In this document: piece by piece, positions 15,092 through 22,990 of the stretch
Layout of the letters: the number at the start of each line of letters is the position of its first letter
How positions within the stretch are numbered: the first letter of the stretch is position 1
Assembly: GCA_964504335.1 (NCBI GenBank)
Contig: CAZDET010000054.1
Coordinates: 1-36,113 of the forward strand
DNA length: 36,113 bases
Reading direction: 5' to 3'
Source: CAZDET01 sp964504335
GTDB lineage: Bacteria; Bacteroidota; Bacteroidia; Chitinophagales; Saprospiraceae
Program-made: the position numbers and the translations under genes
The notes under the pieces: model-generated
Database searches by the model: none
What the model was told of the DNA's origin: nothing
The model's input: only the letters and a program-made list of their open reading frames with translations

Positions 15092-16399
15092 ATGAAAGCG
15101 AACTGGTTACCCCTTGGGAGCGCGCTGGTGCTGCTACTCGCCCTGAGCAGTTGTATCGAAGATAAGTGCGAAGAAACGATTACCTACGAGGTGTACCGCG
15201 CGGTGACGCGGCCGGTGGCCGAAATCCGGGCGCTGGAACCCGAAGCGGAGGCGGCCCGCGAGTTGTGCCAGTCGGGCAACATCTACGTATACGGTGACTA
15301 CCTGCTGATCGCCGAAGTGGAGGAAGGGCTGCACATCTACGACAACCGACAGCCGGAAAGCCCACAGGCGCTGGCGTTTTTGCCCGTGCCAGGACTCACC
15401 AACATGGCCGTGCGCAACAGCATCCTCTACCTAAACAGCTACATGGACTTACTGACGTTTCGCCTCGATAACCCCACGCAGCCGGAATTCATCAGCCGAT
15501 TGGAAGATGTCTTTCAATCCTACACCTTTATGACGGATCAAAGCGGCGAAAACCGCCTGGTGACGAGCTACGAACCTACTCAGGAGACGATCAATGCCGA
15601 CTGCGATCAACGCTTCTGGCGCCCCTGGGGCCGCGGCTGGATGGTAGACGAGTGTTTCAACTGTGCTTTCTTTGACGTGGCGGTGCCGCTGGCGCAAAAC
15701 GCCGGGGCCGCCGACGATGGGGCCGGTATCGGCGGCAGCATGGCACGCTTTACCATCGCCAACGGCAACCTCTACGTAGTGGGCGATTTCAATTTGCAGG
15801 TCTTCGACCTGGATGATCCCGTGAACCCCGCCCTCGCCGGAGATGTGCACCTGGGCAACTGGGGCATTGAAACCATCATTCCCTACGGCGACCACCTGTT
15901 CATCGGCTCGCAAAACGGAATGTACATCTTCAACAACGAGGAGCCGTTGGCCCCCTATCAGGTCGGCTACTACGAACATACCCGCGCCTGCGACCCCGTC
16001 TACGTAGCGGGCGACCGCGCCTACGTCACCCTCCGCGACGGCAACGAGGTCTGCCAGGGCTTCTCCAATCAGCTCGACGTGGTGGACATTACCGATTACA
16101 GCGATCCGGAATTGGTCACATCGCACAACCTGGTCAATCCGCACGGGCTTTCCGTAGATGCCGATGAATTGTTCATCTGCGATGGCCGCGCCGGCTTCAA
16201 AGTCTTCGACCGTACCGACGATTTCCGAATCGGCGACCGGCTGCTGAGCCACTTCGAGTCCATCACCACGGCCGACGTTATTACCCTGAAAAGTCGGGAT
16301 ATTGCGCTGGTCATCGGCCAGGAAGGCCTCTATCAATTCGATTACAGCAACGTAGAGGATTTACGGCTGCTGAGTGTGATTCCTACTTGCGGAAGGTAG
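15092..16399 (+). CDS. LVIVD-repeat lipoprotein, predicted beta-propeller
   Basis: A 435-residue predicted surface lipoprotein. MKANWLPLGSALVLLLALSSC gives a lipidated Cys at 21. The body consists of repeated blades of the LVIVD type: NIYVYGDYLLIAEVEEGLHIYDN, NLYVVGDFNLQVFDLDDP, HLFIGSQNGMYIFNN, RAYVTLRDGNEVC...LDVVDITD, and ELFICDGRAGFKVFD. Such proteins fold as beta-propellers with no known enzyme activity and may bind other surface proteins or ligands. The gene is flanked by repeat arrays on both sides and appears to be monocistronic. Confidence 0.85.
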   Translation: MKANWLPLGSALVLLLALSSCIEDKCEETITYEVYRAVTRPVAEIRALEPEAEAARELCQSGNIYVYGDYLLIAEVEEGLHIYDNRQPESPQALAFLPVPGLTNMAVRNSILYLNSYMDLLTFRLDNPTQPEFISRLEDVFQSYTFMTDQSGENRLVTSYEPTQETINADCDQRFWRPWGRGWMVDECFNCAFFDVAVPLAQNAGAADDGAGIGGSMARFTIANGNLYVVGDFNLQVFDLDDPVNPALAGDVHLGNWGIETIIPYGDHLFIGSQNGMYIFNNEEPLAPYQVGYYEHTRACDPVYVAGDRAYVTLRDGNEVCQGFSNQLDVVDITDYSDPELVTSHNLVNPHGLSVDADELFICDGRAGFKVFDRTDDFRIGDRLLSHFESITTADVITLKSRDIALVIGQEGLYQFDYSNVEDLRLLSVIPTCGR

Positions 16400-16401
16400 T
16401 G

Positions 16402-16626
16402 TTTTGGTACTTTAGCACTTTAGTCTTTTGGTATTTTAGTATATCGGGAAATTGAGTTTTTGAGGGCCGGAAATCCGGATTTACTTCGACGGTCTATTTT
16501 GTCAAAATCACTTTCTGCCAAGTATTGATGAAGCCTGAGGCTCCTAAACCAGTTCAGTAAAAACTAAAGTACCAAAAGGCAAAAGTACTGGAATGACCAA
16601 AGTACTAAAAGATCAAAGTGCCAAAA
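16402..16626. repeat. Inverted T/G-rich repeat arms around a 110-base centre
   Basis: The left arm (16402-16442) has TTTGGTACTTTAGCAC-type units. The right arm (about 16556-16626) has the complementary form (CTAAAGTACCAAAAGG, CCAAAGTACTAAAAG). The centre contains small hairpins (CCGGA/TCCGG near 16470; GCC/GGC near 16540). This layout resembles a miniature inverted-repeat element. The right arm runs into the start codon of the next gene. Confidence 0.7.
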
Positions 16627-17390
16627 TGCGTATTTACCTACACATACTCGTCCTACTAACAGCCACCGTCGCCGTACAGGCGCAGCGCATCGACCAAGTG
16701 TATCTCCGGTCGGGGAATCGGGTGGAGGGGCAATTGGTGTCGTACGATCCCGAATTGGGGGCGCGGATAATGTTACCCGACTCGACGGTGGTGTTGATTT
16801 TGGAAGAAGATATTTGGCGATTGGATTTTCGGATAGCCCGGTCGGGAGCGATGAAATTCGATACGATCCGGTCGCTGCCTACCGGCTGGTCGTTGGGCAC
16901 GTACGTGGGAACTTCCTTTGGGCAGAAGCCGTTTTTTGATCCGTTTACGGGAGAGGACGGCGACCGCACGTTTTTGGGAGTGCATGTGCAGCAGAGCCTT
17001 GAGTATCAGTGGGAAACCTGGTTGGAATTGGGCCTTGGCGTTGGGTTTGAGGGCTTCGATCTCGACGCACGGGAGTATCTCTGGTCGGTTTTCGGAAGGG
17101 TAGGGGTGTACCCTTTTAAAGGAAAATGGCTGCCGAAGGCCTCCGTGGATGTAGGCTACGGCCGGCCTTTTCGCAATGAAAAATTCGGATTTGACCGCAC
17201 GTCGGGCGGGCTGTTACTACACCCAGCGGTGGGCTTCGCCCGGCCCTTGCCAAAGGATCGCTGGTTGACCTTCGACATCGGCTACCGTTGGCAGGCGGCC
17301 CGTTATTCGGGAACGGATGAATTCAATCAGACCATTGATCGCGATTTGACCTACCGGCGGCTATTGCTGCGCGTAGGGTTGAACTACTAA
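16626..17390 (+). CDS. Secreted protein with N-terminal Sm-like beta domain and predicted outer-membrane barrel
   Basis: A 254-residue exported protein of unknown role. The signal peptide MRIYLHILVLLTATVAVQAQ is followed by VYLRSGNRVEGQLVSYDPEL...LEEDIWRLDF, a short beta domain commonly seen in Bacteroidota envelope proteins. The rest alternates aromatic and polar residues in barrel fashion (TWLELGLGVGFEGFD, YPFKGKWLPKASVDVGYGRPF) and ends RRLLLRVGLNY. The ATG at 16626 is preferred because an earlier one (16593) only translates repeat sequence. The sigma-factor gene begins 3 bases after its stop, so the three genes to 19116 are probably one operon. Confidence 0.75.
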   Translation: MRIYLHILVLLTATVAVQAQRIDQVYLRSGNRVEGQLVSYDPELGARIMLPDSTVVLILEEDIWRLDFRIARSGAMKFDTIRSLPTGWSLGTYVGTSFGQKPFFDPFTGEDGDRTFLGVHVQQSLEYQWETWLELGLGVGFEGFDLDAREYLWSVFGRVGVYPFKGKWLPKASVDVGYGRPFRNEKFGFDRTSGGLLLHPAVGFARPLPKDRWLTFDIGYRWQAARYSGTDEFNQTIDRDLTYRRLLLRVGLNY

Positions 17391-17393
17391 AAA

Positions 17394-17960
17394 ATGGCCA
17401 CGGAAAAACCGGAATATACCGAGGAAGAACTGGTAGCGGGTTGCGTGCGCAACGACCGCTTTTTCCAGGAGCGCTTTTACCGGCGGTTTGCTCCGGTGAT
17501 GATGCGCATGTGCCTGCGGTATACCCAAGACCGGGACGTGGCGCTCGACATCCTGAATCAGGGGATGTTGAAGGTTTTTCAGAAGCTGGGCACCTTCCGC
17601 TTTCAGGGCTCCCTGGAGGGATGGGTGCGGCGGCTCGTGTTTCACACCCTGGCCGATCACTTTCGTAGCAGCAACCGCCGCATGCGCTTCTTGTCGCTCG
17701 AAGATCGGGACGAACCTGCCTTGCCCGACGTGCTCCAGGAACTCTACGTAGAGGATATCTACAAGCTAGTAGACGAATTACCACCCGCGAGCCGGGATGT
17801 GTTCTGGCTCTATGCGGTAGAGGGCTACACCCATCCGGAAATTTCCAAGCGCCTTGGAATCAGTGAGGGCACCTCTAAGTGGCATTTATCGAATGCCCGG
17901 CAGCGCATGCGCGGCCTTTTGGAAAAACAGTATCGCAACAGGAAAAATTATGCCGGATAA
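17394..17960 (+). CDS. ECF-type RNA polymerase sigma factor
   Basis: A 188-residue sigma-70-family factor of the extracytoplasmic type. Region 2 spans about 25-95 (FYRRFAPVMMRMCLRYTQDRDVALDILNQGMLKVF then FRFQGSLEGWVRRLVFHTLADHFR). Region 4 spans about 120-175 (LPPASRDVFWLYAVEGYTHPEISKRLGISEGTSKWHLSNAR), with a clear helix-turn-helix. Both domains are complete. The last 11 bases overlap the next gene, which carries an anti-sigma-like N-terminus, so the two are translationally coupled and likely bind each other. Confidence 0.92.
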   Translation: MATEKPEYTEEELVAGCVRNDRFFQERFYRRFAPVMMRMCLRYTQDRDVALDILNQGMLKVFQKLGTFRFQGSLEGWVRRLVFHTLADHFRSSNRRMRFLSLEDRDEPALPDVLQELYVEDIYKLVDELPPASRDVFWLYAVEGYTHPEISKRLGISEGTSKWHLSNARQRMRGLLEKQYRNRKNYAG

Positions 17961-19116
17961 CATGGATCACTTCGACGAAGCTTTTTGGGACCAGGGCTGG
18001 GAGGATATGCGGCAGCGGCTCGATGCGGCCATGCCTCAGGAGCGCCGGCGCATTGCCTTCTTCTGGTGGTGGAGCAGCGCCGCGGCGGTGCTCTTGGTGG
18101 TGGCACTTTGGCCATCCAATGGCGGCAAACAGCTTGGGTTCTTTCCCGTCGCTTCGTCGGGTGTGCCGACCGATGAGCAGGTAGTTGCCGAAACGGGAAC
18201 GGTGTCGGTAGTAACGCCGACGGGCGAAATCCTGGAATCCAATTCATCGGAGATTGTAAAAAAAGAAGGAGAAGCGGTCGTGCGTCGTTCGGCGGCGCTG
18301 GACGCATTGCCCAGTGGCCGGCCAATAGCCATTCCGAATGTACCATTGACCTTACCGGCCATTCAGCTTGTACCGTCTGAGCCGCCGTTGCCAATGCTGG
18401 CGGGAATGCAGCCCCGCCTCCTCCCGGAGACGTTTCGACTGGACGATCCGGTGCTTCCGAAAACCAAGCGTCGGCCACGATTGTACGCCAGCGCGGGATT
18501 GTGGAATCAATTCGATCAAGACATCGGTTTCTACGGGGGGATTGCCGTTGAGCAGGCCTTGAATGCCCGCCTTGGGACCGACGTGGCACTGGCCTACGAG
18601 CAACAACAACACCGCTTTCAGGAGGATGCGGTGCTGTTTTCGGCTGTCGCCGCGGAGGAAGACGCTCCGGGGCCGGTCAATCCCGATAGCTCCGACCCCG
18701 GGACAACGGCCAGCAGCCGCGATACGCTCTTTCTCAATAGCCCCATTCGCACGGCTCGGCTTTCGCTGCCGTTGCATGTGAGTTATGAAATTACTCCCCG
18801 ATTTCGACTTAATGCCGGAGCACGACTGTCCCGGCTGCTTTCGACGGAGCTCCGCCTGCCTACCGATGAAGCGAGTTTTGACCAAAATCGGTTTTTCAAT
18901 TTGGATAACTTCCAAGCCGACGCAAATAACCAAATCAGCGTGCGGCCTACTCGCGATTGGGTGCTGGGCTACGAAGCCGGGCTGAGCTATCAATTTGCAA
19001 GGCGCACGGGCATCAGCCTCGGCTACCGGTACGAGTCCACCCGCTGGCTCCCGGAGGACCTGCCGGGGATTCGCCGTAGCCAATGGACGGTCGGGCTGCG
19101 CTACCGTTTGTGGTAA
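17950..19116 (+). CDS. Membrane protein joining an anti-sigma-like N-terminus to a predicted beta-barrel
   Basis: A 388-residue protein. A short acidic cytoplasmic part (DHFDEAFWDQGWEDMRQRLDAAM, residues 5-27) precedes one transmembrane helix (about 35-54, FFWWWSSAAAVLLVVALW). A Pro/Val-rich linker runs to about 170. A domain with barrel-like strands follows (RLYASAGLWNQFDQDIGFYGGIAVEQ, ARLSLPLHVSYEITPRFRLNAGARL, RRTGISLGYRYEST, WTVGLRYRLW). It starts inside the sigma-factor gene (ATG 17950; sigma stop 17958-17960). By position and shape it is the likely anti-sigma partner spanning the inner membrane, with its barrel part in or near the outer membrane. Families of this build occur widely in Bacteroidota, but the mechanism is poorly known. 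The beta-barrel call is by eye. Confidence 0.75.
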   Translation: MPDNMDHFDEAFWDQGWEDMRQRLDAAMPQERRRIAFFWWWSSAAAVLLVVALWPSNGGKQLGFFPVASSGVPTDEQVVAETGTVSVVTPTGEILESNSSEIVKKEGEAVVRRSAALDALPSGRPIAIPNVPLTLPAIQLVPSEPPLPMLAGMQPRLLPETFRLDDPVLPKTKRRPRLYASAGLWNQFDQDIGFYGGIAVEQALNARLGTDVALAYEQQQHRFQEDAVLFSAVAAEEDAPGPVNPDSSDPGTTASSRDTLFLNSPIRTARLSLPLHVSYEITPRFRLNAGARLSRLLSTELRLPTDEASFDQNRFFNLDNFQADANNQISVRPTRDWVLGYEAGLSYQFARRTGISLGYRYESTRWLPEDLPGIRRSQWTVGLRYRLW

Positions 19117-19137
19117 AGGGCAAAACGCTTATCTTTC
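19107..19137 (+). promoter_or_regulatory. Candidate promoter of the PLP-enzyme gene
   Basis: TTTG (19107-19110) and TATCTTTC (19130-19137) lie 23 bases apart start to start, the same geometry as the two RNA-element promoters. The ATG is at 19147, so the transcript would have almost no leader. Confidence 0.45.
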
Positions 19138-19146
19138 CAAGAAAAA

Positions 19147-20334
19147 ATGGCCCTTGCTTGTCAGCGCGATCTGTTTCGCTTGCCCGATTCGGTTGCTTAT
19201 CTCAATTGTTCCTACATGTCGCCCCAATTGCAGTCGGTTGAGGCTGCCGGTCGCGAGGCATTGCTTCAGAAAAATGAACCCTTTCGCCAACGCGTAGACG
19301 GTTTCTTTGAGCCCATTGAGCAACTCAAATCGTCCTTTGCCCGGGTGATTCAGTCGTCGGAGCCGGAGCGGATCGCCTTGGTACCCGCGGTTTCCTACGG
19401 CATGGCCACCGTGGCGCACAACCTCACTATATCGCCGGGCCAAAACATCGTGCTGGCTGCTGAGCAGTTTCCTTCCAACTACTACACCTGGGAACGGGTG
19501 TGCCGCGACAACGGGGCAGAATTGCGCCAGGTGGAAGCCCCGCAAACCGATGGTTCCCGGCGCACTGCATGGAACGAAGCGCTGCTCTCCACGATTGATT
19601 CCCAGACGGCGCTGGTGGCGGTGGGCAATATCCACTGGGCCGACGGCACGCTGTTCGACCTGATGGCGCTGCGCCAACGCACCCGCGAAGTGGGTGCCTG
19701 GCTGGTGATCGACGGGACGCAATCCATTGGTGCGCTGCCCATCGACGTGGATGCCCTCCAACCGGATGCCCTGGTGGCGGCGGGCTACAAGTGGCTGATG
19801 GGACCCTATGCCATCGGTTTTGCCTACTACGGACCGGCATTCGACCACGGCACTCCGATCGAGGAAAACTGGATTAACCGCGCCGATAGCCACGATTTCA
19901 AGAACCTGGTACGCTACCGTACCGACTATCGGGCCGGGGCGAGCCGCTACAGCGTCGGAGAGCACAGCAATTTCATGCTCGTGCCGATGATGCAGGCCGC
20001 ACTCGATCAGGTGCTGGCGTGGGGCGTGCCGGCCATTCAGCAATACTGTAAAGACCTGGTTGCGCCCTATCTGGGCGAGCTGGCAGAGTTGGGCATCCAC
20101 CTGGAGGCAAACCGCGCGCATCATTTACTGGGGCTCTATCTGGGCGATGGATTTGATCCGACACAGTTGAAAACGGAATTGGAATCCCGACAGATCCACG
20201 TATCTCTGCGGGGAGAAGCGATGCGGGTTGCGCCGAACGTGTACAACCGTCCGGACGAGGTGGAGCAATTAATTGAGGCACTGAAAGCAGCAAAGCTACC
20301 CCAGTCCGCTGAGGTGATTAATTTGAACGCCTGA
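19147..20334 (+). CDS. Class-V-type PLP-dependent aminotransferase/desulfurase-like enzyme
   Basis: A 395-residue cytoplasmic fold-type I PLP enzyme. The N-terminus YLNCSYMSPQ is the usual substrate-side strand. VIDGTQSIGALPID holds the PLP-binding Asp and Gln (about 189-192). AAGYKWLMGPYAIGFAYYG contains the Schiff-base Lys (about 215). The C-terminal domain runs through HVSLRGEAMRVAPNVYNRPDEVEQL. These features fit the class V group (cysteine desulfurase, kynureninase, serine-glyoxylate types). No active-site Cys loop typical of IscS/SufS is evident, so an isopenicillin-N-epimerase-like or other aminotransferase is more likely. Substrate unknown. Confidence 0.85.
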   Translation: MALACQRDLFRLPDSVAYLNCSYMSPQLQSVEAAGREALLQKNEPFRQRVDGFFEPIEQLKSSFARVIQSSEPERIALVPAVSYGMATVAHNLTISPGQNIVLAAEQFPSNYYTWERVCRDNGAELRQVEAPQTDGSRRTAWNEALLSTIDSQTALVAVGNIHWADGTLFDLMALRQRTREVGAWLVIDGTQSIGALPIDVDALQPDALVAAGYKWLMGPYAIGFAYYGPAFDHGTPIEENWINRADSHDFKNLVRYRTDYRAGASRYSVGEHSNFMLVPMMQAALDQVLAWGVPAIQQYCKDLVAPYLGELAELGIHLEANRAHHLLGLYLGDGFDPTQLKTELESRQIHVSLRGEAMRVAPNVYNRPDEVEQLIEALKAAKLPQSAEVINLNA

Positions 20335-20399
20335 ATTATTTTTTAAAAACAAAATCAAGGCAATACTTTATTAGCTAACGACCTGCTACCAGCAAACAA

Positions 20400-20666
20400 A
20401 TGGATATCGTCACCCTTTCTCTTGTCCTGGGCGTTGCCTATTTGGGCTACCGCATTTACCGTCAGATCGGCAGTACCTACCGACATGTAGATTACGAAAC
20501 GATGGAATTGTTCTGGCTGAATCGCCTGAAGCGCGATCATCCCCAGGAGCACGAACGCGTAGTGGCTCATCTGGGGGTATGCGAGAAATGTCGGGAATTG
20601 TTGGATGAGGTCAGTCGGGAAGGCCGGCCGGAACAAAAACTGATCCGGCGGCGCTTCAACTCATAG
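20400..20666 (+). CDS. Small membrane protein with H-x3-C-x2-C zinc-type motif
   Basis: An 88-residue protein I cannot assign to a named family. Residues 1-23 form one membrane helix (MDIVTLSLVLGVAYLGYRIY). The soluble part contains H57-LGV-C61-EK-C64, which equals the H-x3-C-x2-C pattern of zinc-binding anti-sigma domains, followed by RELLDEV. In classical anti-sigma proteins this motif lies before the membrane helix, so the order is reversed here. Its last 6 bases overlap the end of the convergent ferredoxin gene. The ATG is placed ahead of the hydrophobic helix with an in-frame body to the TAG at 20664. Confidence 0.65.
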   Translation: MDIVTLSLVLGVAYLGYRIYRQIGSTYRHVDYETMELFWLNRLKRDHPQEHERVVAHLGVCEKCRELLDEVSREGRPEQKLIRRRFNS

Positions 20667-21008
20667 ATGCAATTTGGCCTTGCGCTCCAGTAGTTCTTCC
20701 TCGGTGTCGACGTGCTCGGGGTCGGGTACGCAACAATCGACCGGGCAAACGGCGGCGCATTGAGGCTCCTCGTGAAAGCCCACGCACTCGGTACATTTGT
20801 CGGGTACGATATAGTAGAAGTCATCAGAGACGGGTTCGTGCTTTTCCTGCGCATCAACCGGGTCCATATACTTCATATCGATACTGCCAGTAACGGTGGT
20901 GCCGTCGGACACAGCCCACTCAACACCTCCTTCGTAGATAGCGTTGTTGGGGCATTCCGGCTCGCAGGCGCCGCAGTTGATGCAATCGTCGGTTATCATG
21001 ATCGCCAT
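20661..21008 (-). CDS. Two-cluster 4Fe-4S ferredoxin
   Basis: A 115-residue cytoplasmic electron carrier. The first cluster site is CINCGACEPECP (Cys 9, 12, 15, 19). The second is CTECVGFHEEPQCAAVCP, with the eight-residue spacing seen in YfhL-like bacterial ferredoxins. An acidic linker of about 45 residues separates them. No obvious redox partner lies beside it. The gene converges on the small membrane-protein gene, their stop regions overlapping by 6 bases. The stretch 21009-21136 upstream is A/T-rich and probably holds its promoter, but I see no clean box. Confidence 0.92.
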   Translation of the reverse strand: MAIMITDDCINCGACEPECPNNAIYEGGVEWAVSDGTTVTGSIDMKYMDPVDAQEKHEPVSDDFYYIVPDKCTECVGFHEEPQCAAVCPVDCCVPDPEHVDTEEELLERKAKLHL

Positions 21009-21136
21009 AGCGATAATTGTTTTTTGTGCAAACAGGTGAGAAATAGGAATGTTTCACCCGGTTCTCGGTAAATTCAGAGTAAATATATTCTGCAAAATAG
21101 TAAAACTATTAAACTGTTTTCCAAACACGCACTCAC

Positions 21137-21169
21137 AAAAAAAAGGGCGCGGCCCTCCTGGCCGCACCC
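21137..21169 (-). terminator. Rho-independent terminator of the T9SS cargo gene
   Basis: On the minus strand GGGTGCGGCC pairs with GGCCGCGCCC (plus 21160-21169 with 21145-21154), with one imperfect pair, and eight T residues follow (plus 21137-21144). This is a textbook intrinsic terminator about 30 bases after the stop at 21202. Confidence 0.88.
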
Positions 21170-21201
21170 CTGTCAATCCACTAAAATCACATTCTTAGTC
21201 T

Positions 21202-22662
21202 TTAGCGTATGTGGTAAAGTATGGCTCGATGCTGGTACGTATCCGTGGTAACCTCGATTGCATAGATGCCCGCGGGGAATTGCGCGGGAAATTGTAGGGT
21301 CAACTCCCGGCCGGAGGCGTGATTGCTCAGTATAATCCGACGGCCTTGCGGATCGTATAGTTTCACCACTGCTCCATCGACGGGCGCGGGCAGCAGCAGT
21401 CGGAATTCGGTTTGTACCGGGTTGGGGGCAATTCGGAAGGCCTGGGCCCTTTGTAGTTCCAGCGTACTGGTTACCGTGACGGAAGTGATCGGTGAAACGG
21501 ACGAGGTATTGGTCACATCAACCTGCCGAATGCGATAAAGGATGGTCGTAGCGCTTAAATCCGCGGCGGTCGTATCGGTGAAATCGTAGGATTGCCGTTT
21601 CTGGCTTTGTCCGCGCCCTTCGACGCGCCCAAGTACGTCCCAATCCGGATTACTATCGACGGTGCGTTCTACGAGGAAGTAGGCATTGGCATCCTCTTGT
21701 TCGGTTACCCAATGGACTTGAACGGCCGTTTCTACCCATTCTGCTTCTATTTCCCCCCAGATGACGGGCAGGACAATCGCTCCGGTGAGCAGGTCGAGTT
21801 CTGCGGGCACTGCGTCTCCTTGTTGGTAGGCGCAGATGTCATCCACGCAGCGGATGGACGCGCCAGGGCTTTCAAAGTTCACGGCATCGGAATAGAGCAT
21901 TCCTCCTTCCTGAAAACCCTGAATGGTAGATGTATTGAACAGGTAGATATCGCTGGCCGTCAGTACGCCGCGTTCATGTAGCTGCACTTGGGTGCTGTCC
22001 AACAGCATTGCTGTTGGTGCTTCGACCGTCCCTCCGTAAATTAATGTTGCGGCCGCACCTTCAGCTTGTAGGGCACCACTGATTGTGGTGGTACTATTGC
22101 GTAGCTCTAGTTGGGCATTGATATTAACGAGGCCAGTGGTTGTAATTTCGGTATCCTCGATCAAGGCCTGGATCGAATGCCCGGTTGAATCGTAAAATGA
22201 AAAAAGTTCGAAATGCCCTTCCAGGTCGATGTGGCCACCGGACGCGGTGAACTGATGAAAACCGCTCAGTAAAACAGTATCCAAAGACACATTTCCTGCG
22301 GTGACGAAGGCTCCGTCCTCCAAAATTAAATCGGAGGCAATGAATGTCGCTCCTTCTTCGACGGTGATGGCACTCGAAGCATTCATGACCAGGTTGACAT
22401 CCCCGTAGAAGGTCAGGTTGCCGCCGGTCTTCACGGTTAGATCCCAGTTGTTGGGTAGCCCGCCGTAGAAGGCGAAGGGCGCCACAATGTCGTGGTTGAT
22501 GTACACGGCAGTGTTCTTACCCACTGGGGGAATTCTGCCTTGATCCCAGACGGTCGGATCGGTGTAGGTTCCGTCTTTGACGGTCTGGTAAATGCTCTGT
22601 TGGGCCTGGAGGAAGACCGCAAGCGAAATAAAAAGTAGGGTGAGTCCAGTTCTGGTGCTCAT
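21202..22662 (-). CDS. Secreted protein with type IX secretion C-terminal sorting domain
   Basis: A 486-residue exported protein. Signal peptide at about 1-20 (ending FLQAQ). The middle is a series of short beta repeats (TVKTGGNLTFYGDVNLVMNASS, ITVEEGATFIASDLILEDGAFV), suggesting a right-handed beta-helix or G8-like fold. A fibronectin-like segment follows (VHWVTEQEDANAYFLVERTVD). The C-terminal 80 residues are a type A sorting tail: FRIAPNPVQTEFRLLLP, VKLYDPQGRRI, FPAGIYAIEVTTD. The protein should be delivered to the cell surface by the Por/Gld machinery. Adhesin or matrix function is inference. The gene stands alone with its own terminator. Confidence 0.9.
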   Translation of the reverse strand: MSTRTGLTLLFISLAVFLQAQQSIYQTVKDGTYTDPTVWDQGRIPPVGKNTAVYINHDIVAPFAFYGGLPNNWDLTVKTGGNLTFYGDVNLVMNASSAITVEEGATFIASDLILEDGAFVTAGNVSLDTVLLSGFHQFTASGGHIDLEGHFELFSFYDSTGHSIQALIEDTEITTTGLVNINAQLELRNSTTTISGALQAEGAAATLIYGGTVEAPTAMLLDSTQVQLHERGVLTASDIYLFNTSTIQGFQEGGMLYSDAVNFESPGASIRCVDDICAYQQGDAVPAELDLLTGAIVLPVIWGEIEAEWVETAVQVHWVTEQEDANAYFLVERTVDSNPDWDVLGRVEGRGQSQKRQSYDFTDTTAADLSATTILYRIRQVDVTNTSSVSPITSVTVTSTLELQRAQAFRIAPNPVQTEFRLLLPAPVDGAVVKLYDPQGRRIILSNHASGRELTLQFPAQFPAGIYAIEVTTDTYQHRAILYHIR

Positions 22663-22812
22663 AGGTACAAATTGGGTTGAATGATTATGAGTGGATTCAA
22701 TCCCGTTAGTACCAATAGAGTGCCAATCCCGCAGATGGCCGGTTTAGCGGGAGGGCAGGGGCGAAAATGGATTCAATTTGGGAAGGGGTGTCGGAATGGG
22801 AAAGGGGGGGGG

Positions 22813-22849
22813 AGTACTTTAGTCTTTTGGTCTTTTGGTCTTTTTGGCG
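22813..22849 (+). repeat. T/G-rich octamer-like repeat array, single arm
   Basis: Units AGTACTTT, AGTCTTTT, GGTCTTTT and GGTCTTTT follow each other, as in the arrays at 9661 and 16402, but no facing arm is present. The surrounding stretch 22663-22990 (328 bases) contains no gene: it holds the T9SS cargo gene's leader, this array and REP-like copy B. Confidence 0.65.
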
Positions 22850-22868
22850 TAATCGGTTGGAGGGATTT

Positions 22869-22990
22869 GTTAATGCCGTCTTCGACGGGCGGTTAACTTT
22901 TTAATGCGGTAATCATGTAATATTCGCCATTTATGAGCACATCAACTTAATTGACTCATTGGCATATTAGCACATTGACTCATCGGCATA
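22869..22990 (+). repeat. Mosaic REP-like intergenic element, copy B
   Basis: The palindromic core GTTAATGCCGTC...GGGCGGTTAAC (22869-22897) is followed by TAATGCGGTAATCATGTAAT, TTCGCCATT and a run of 9-base-like units (CACATTGACTCAT, TTGGCATATTAG). It ends at the DUF58 stop codon. Its module order matches copies C and D. Confidence 0.75.

Noticed and set aside
20385..20406. GCTACCAGCAA...ATGG resembling a piece of the RNA element's conserved block
   Set aside because: Only a short, interrupted match, with none of the flanking structure.
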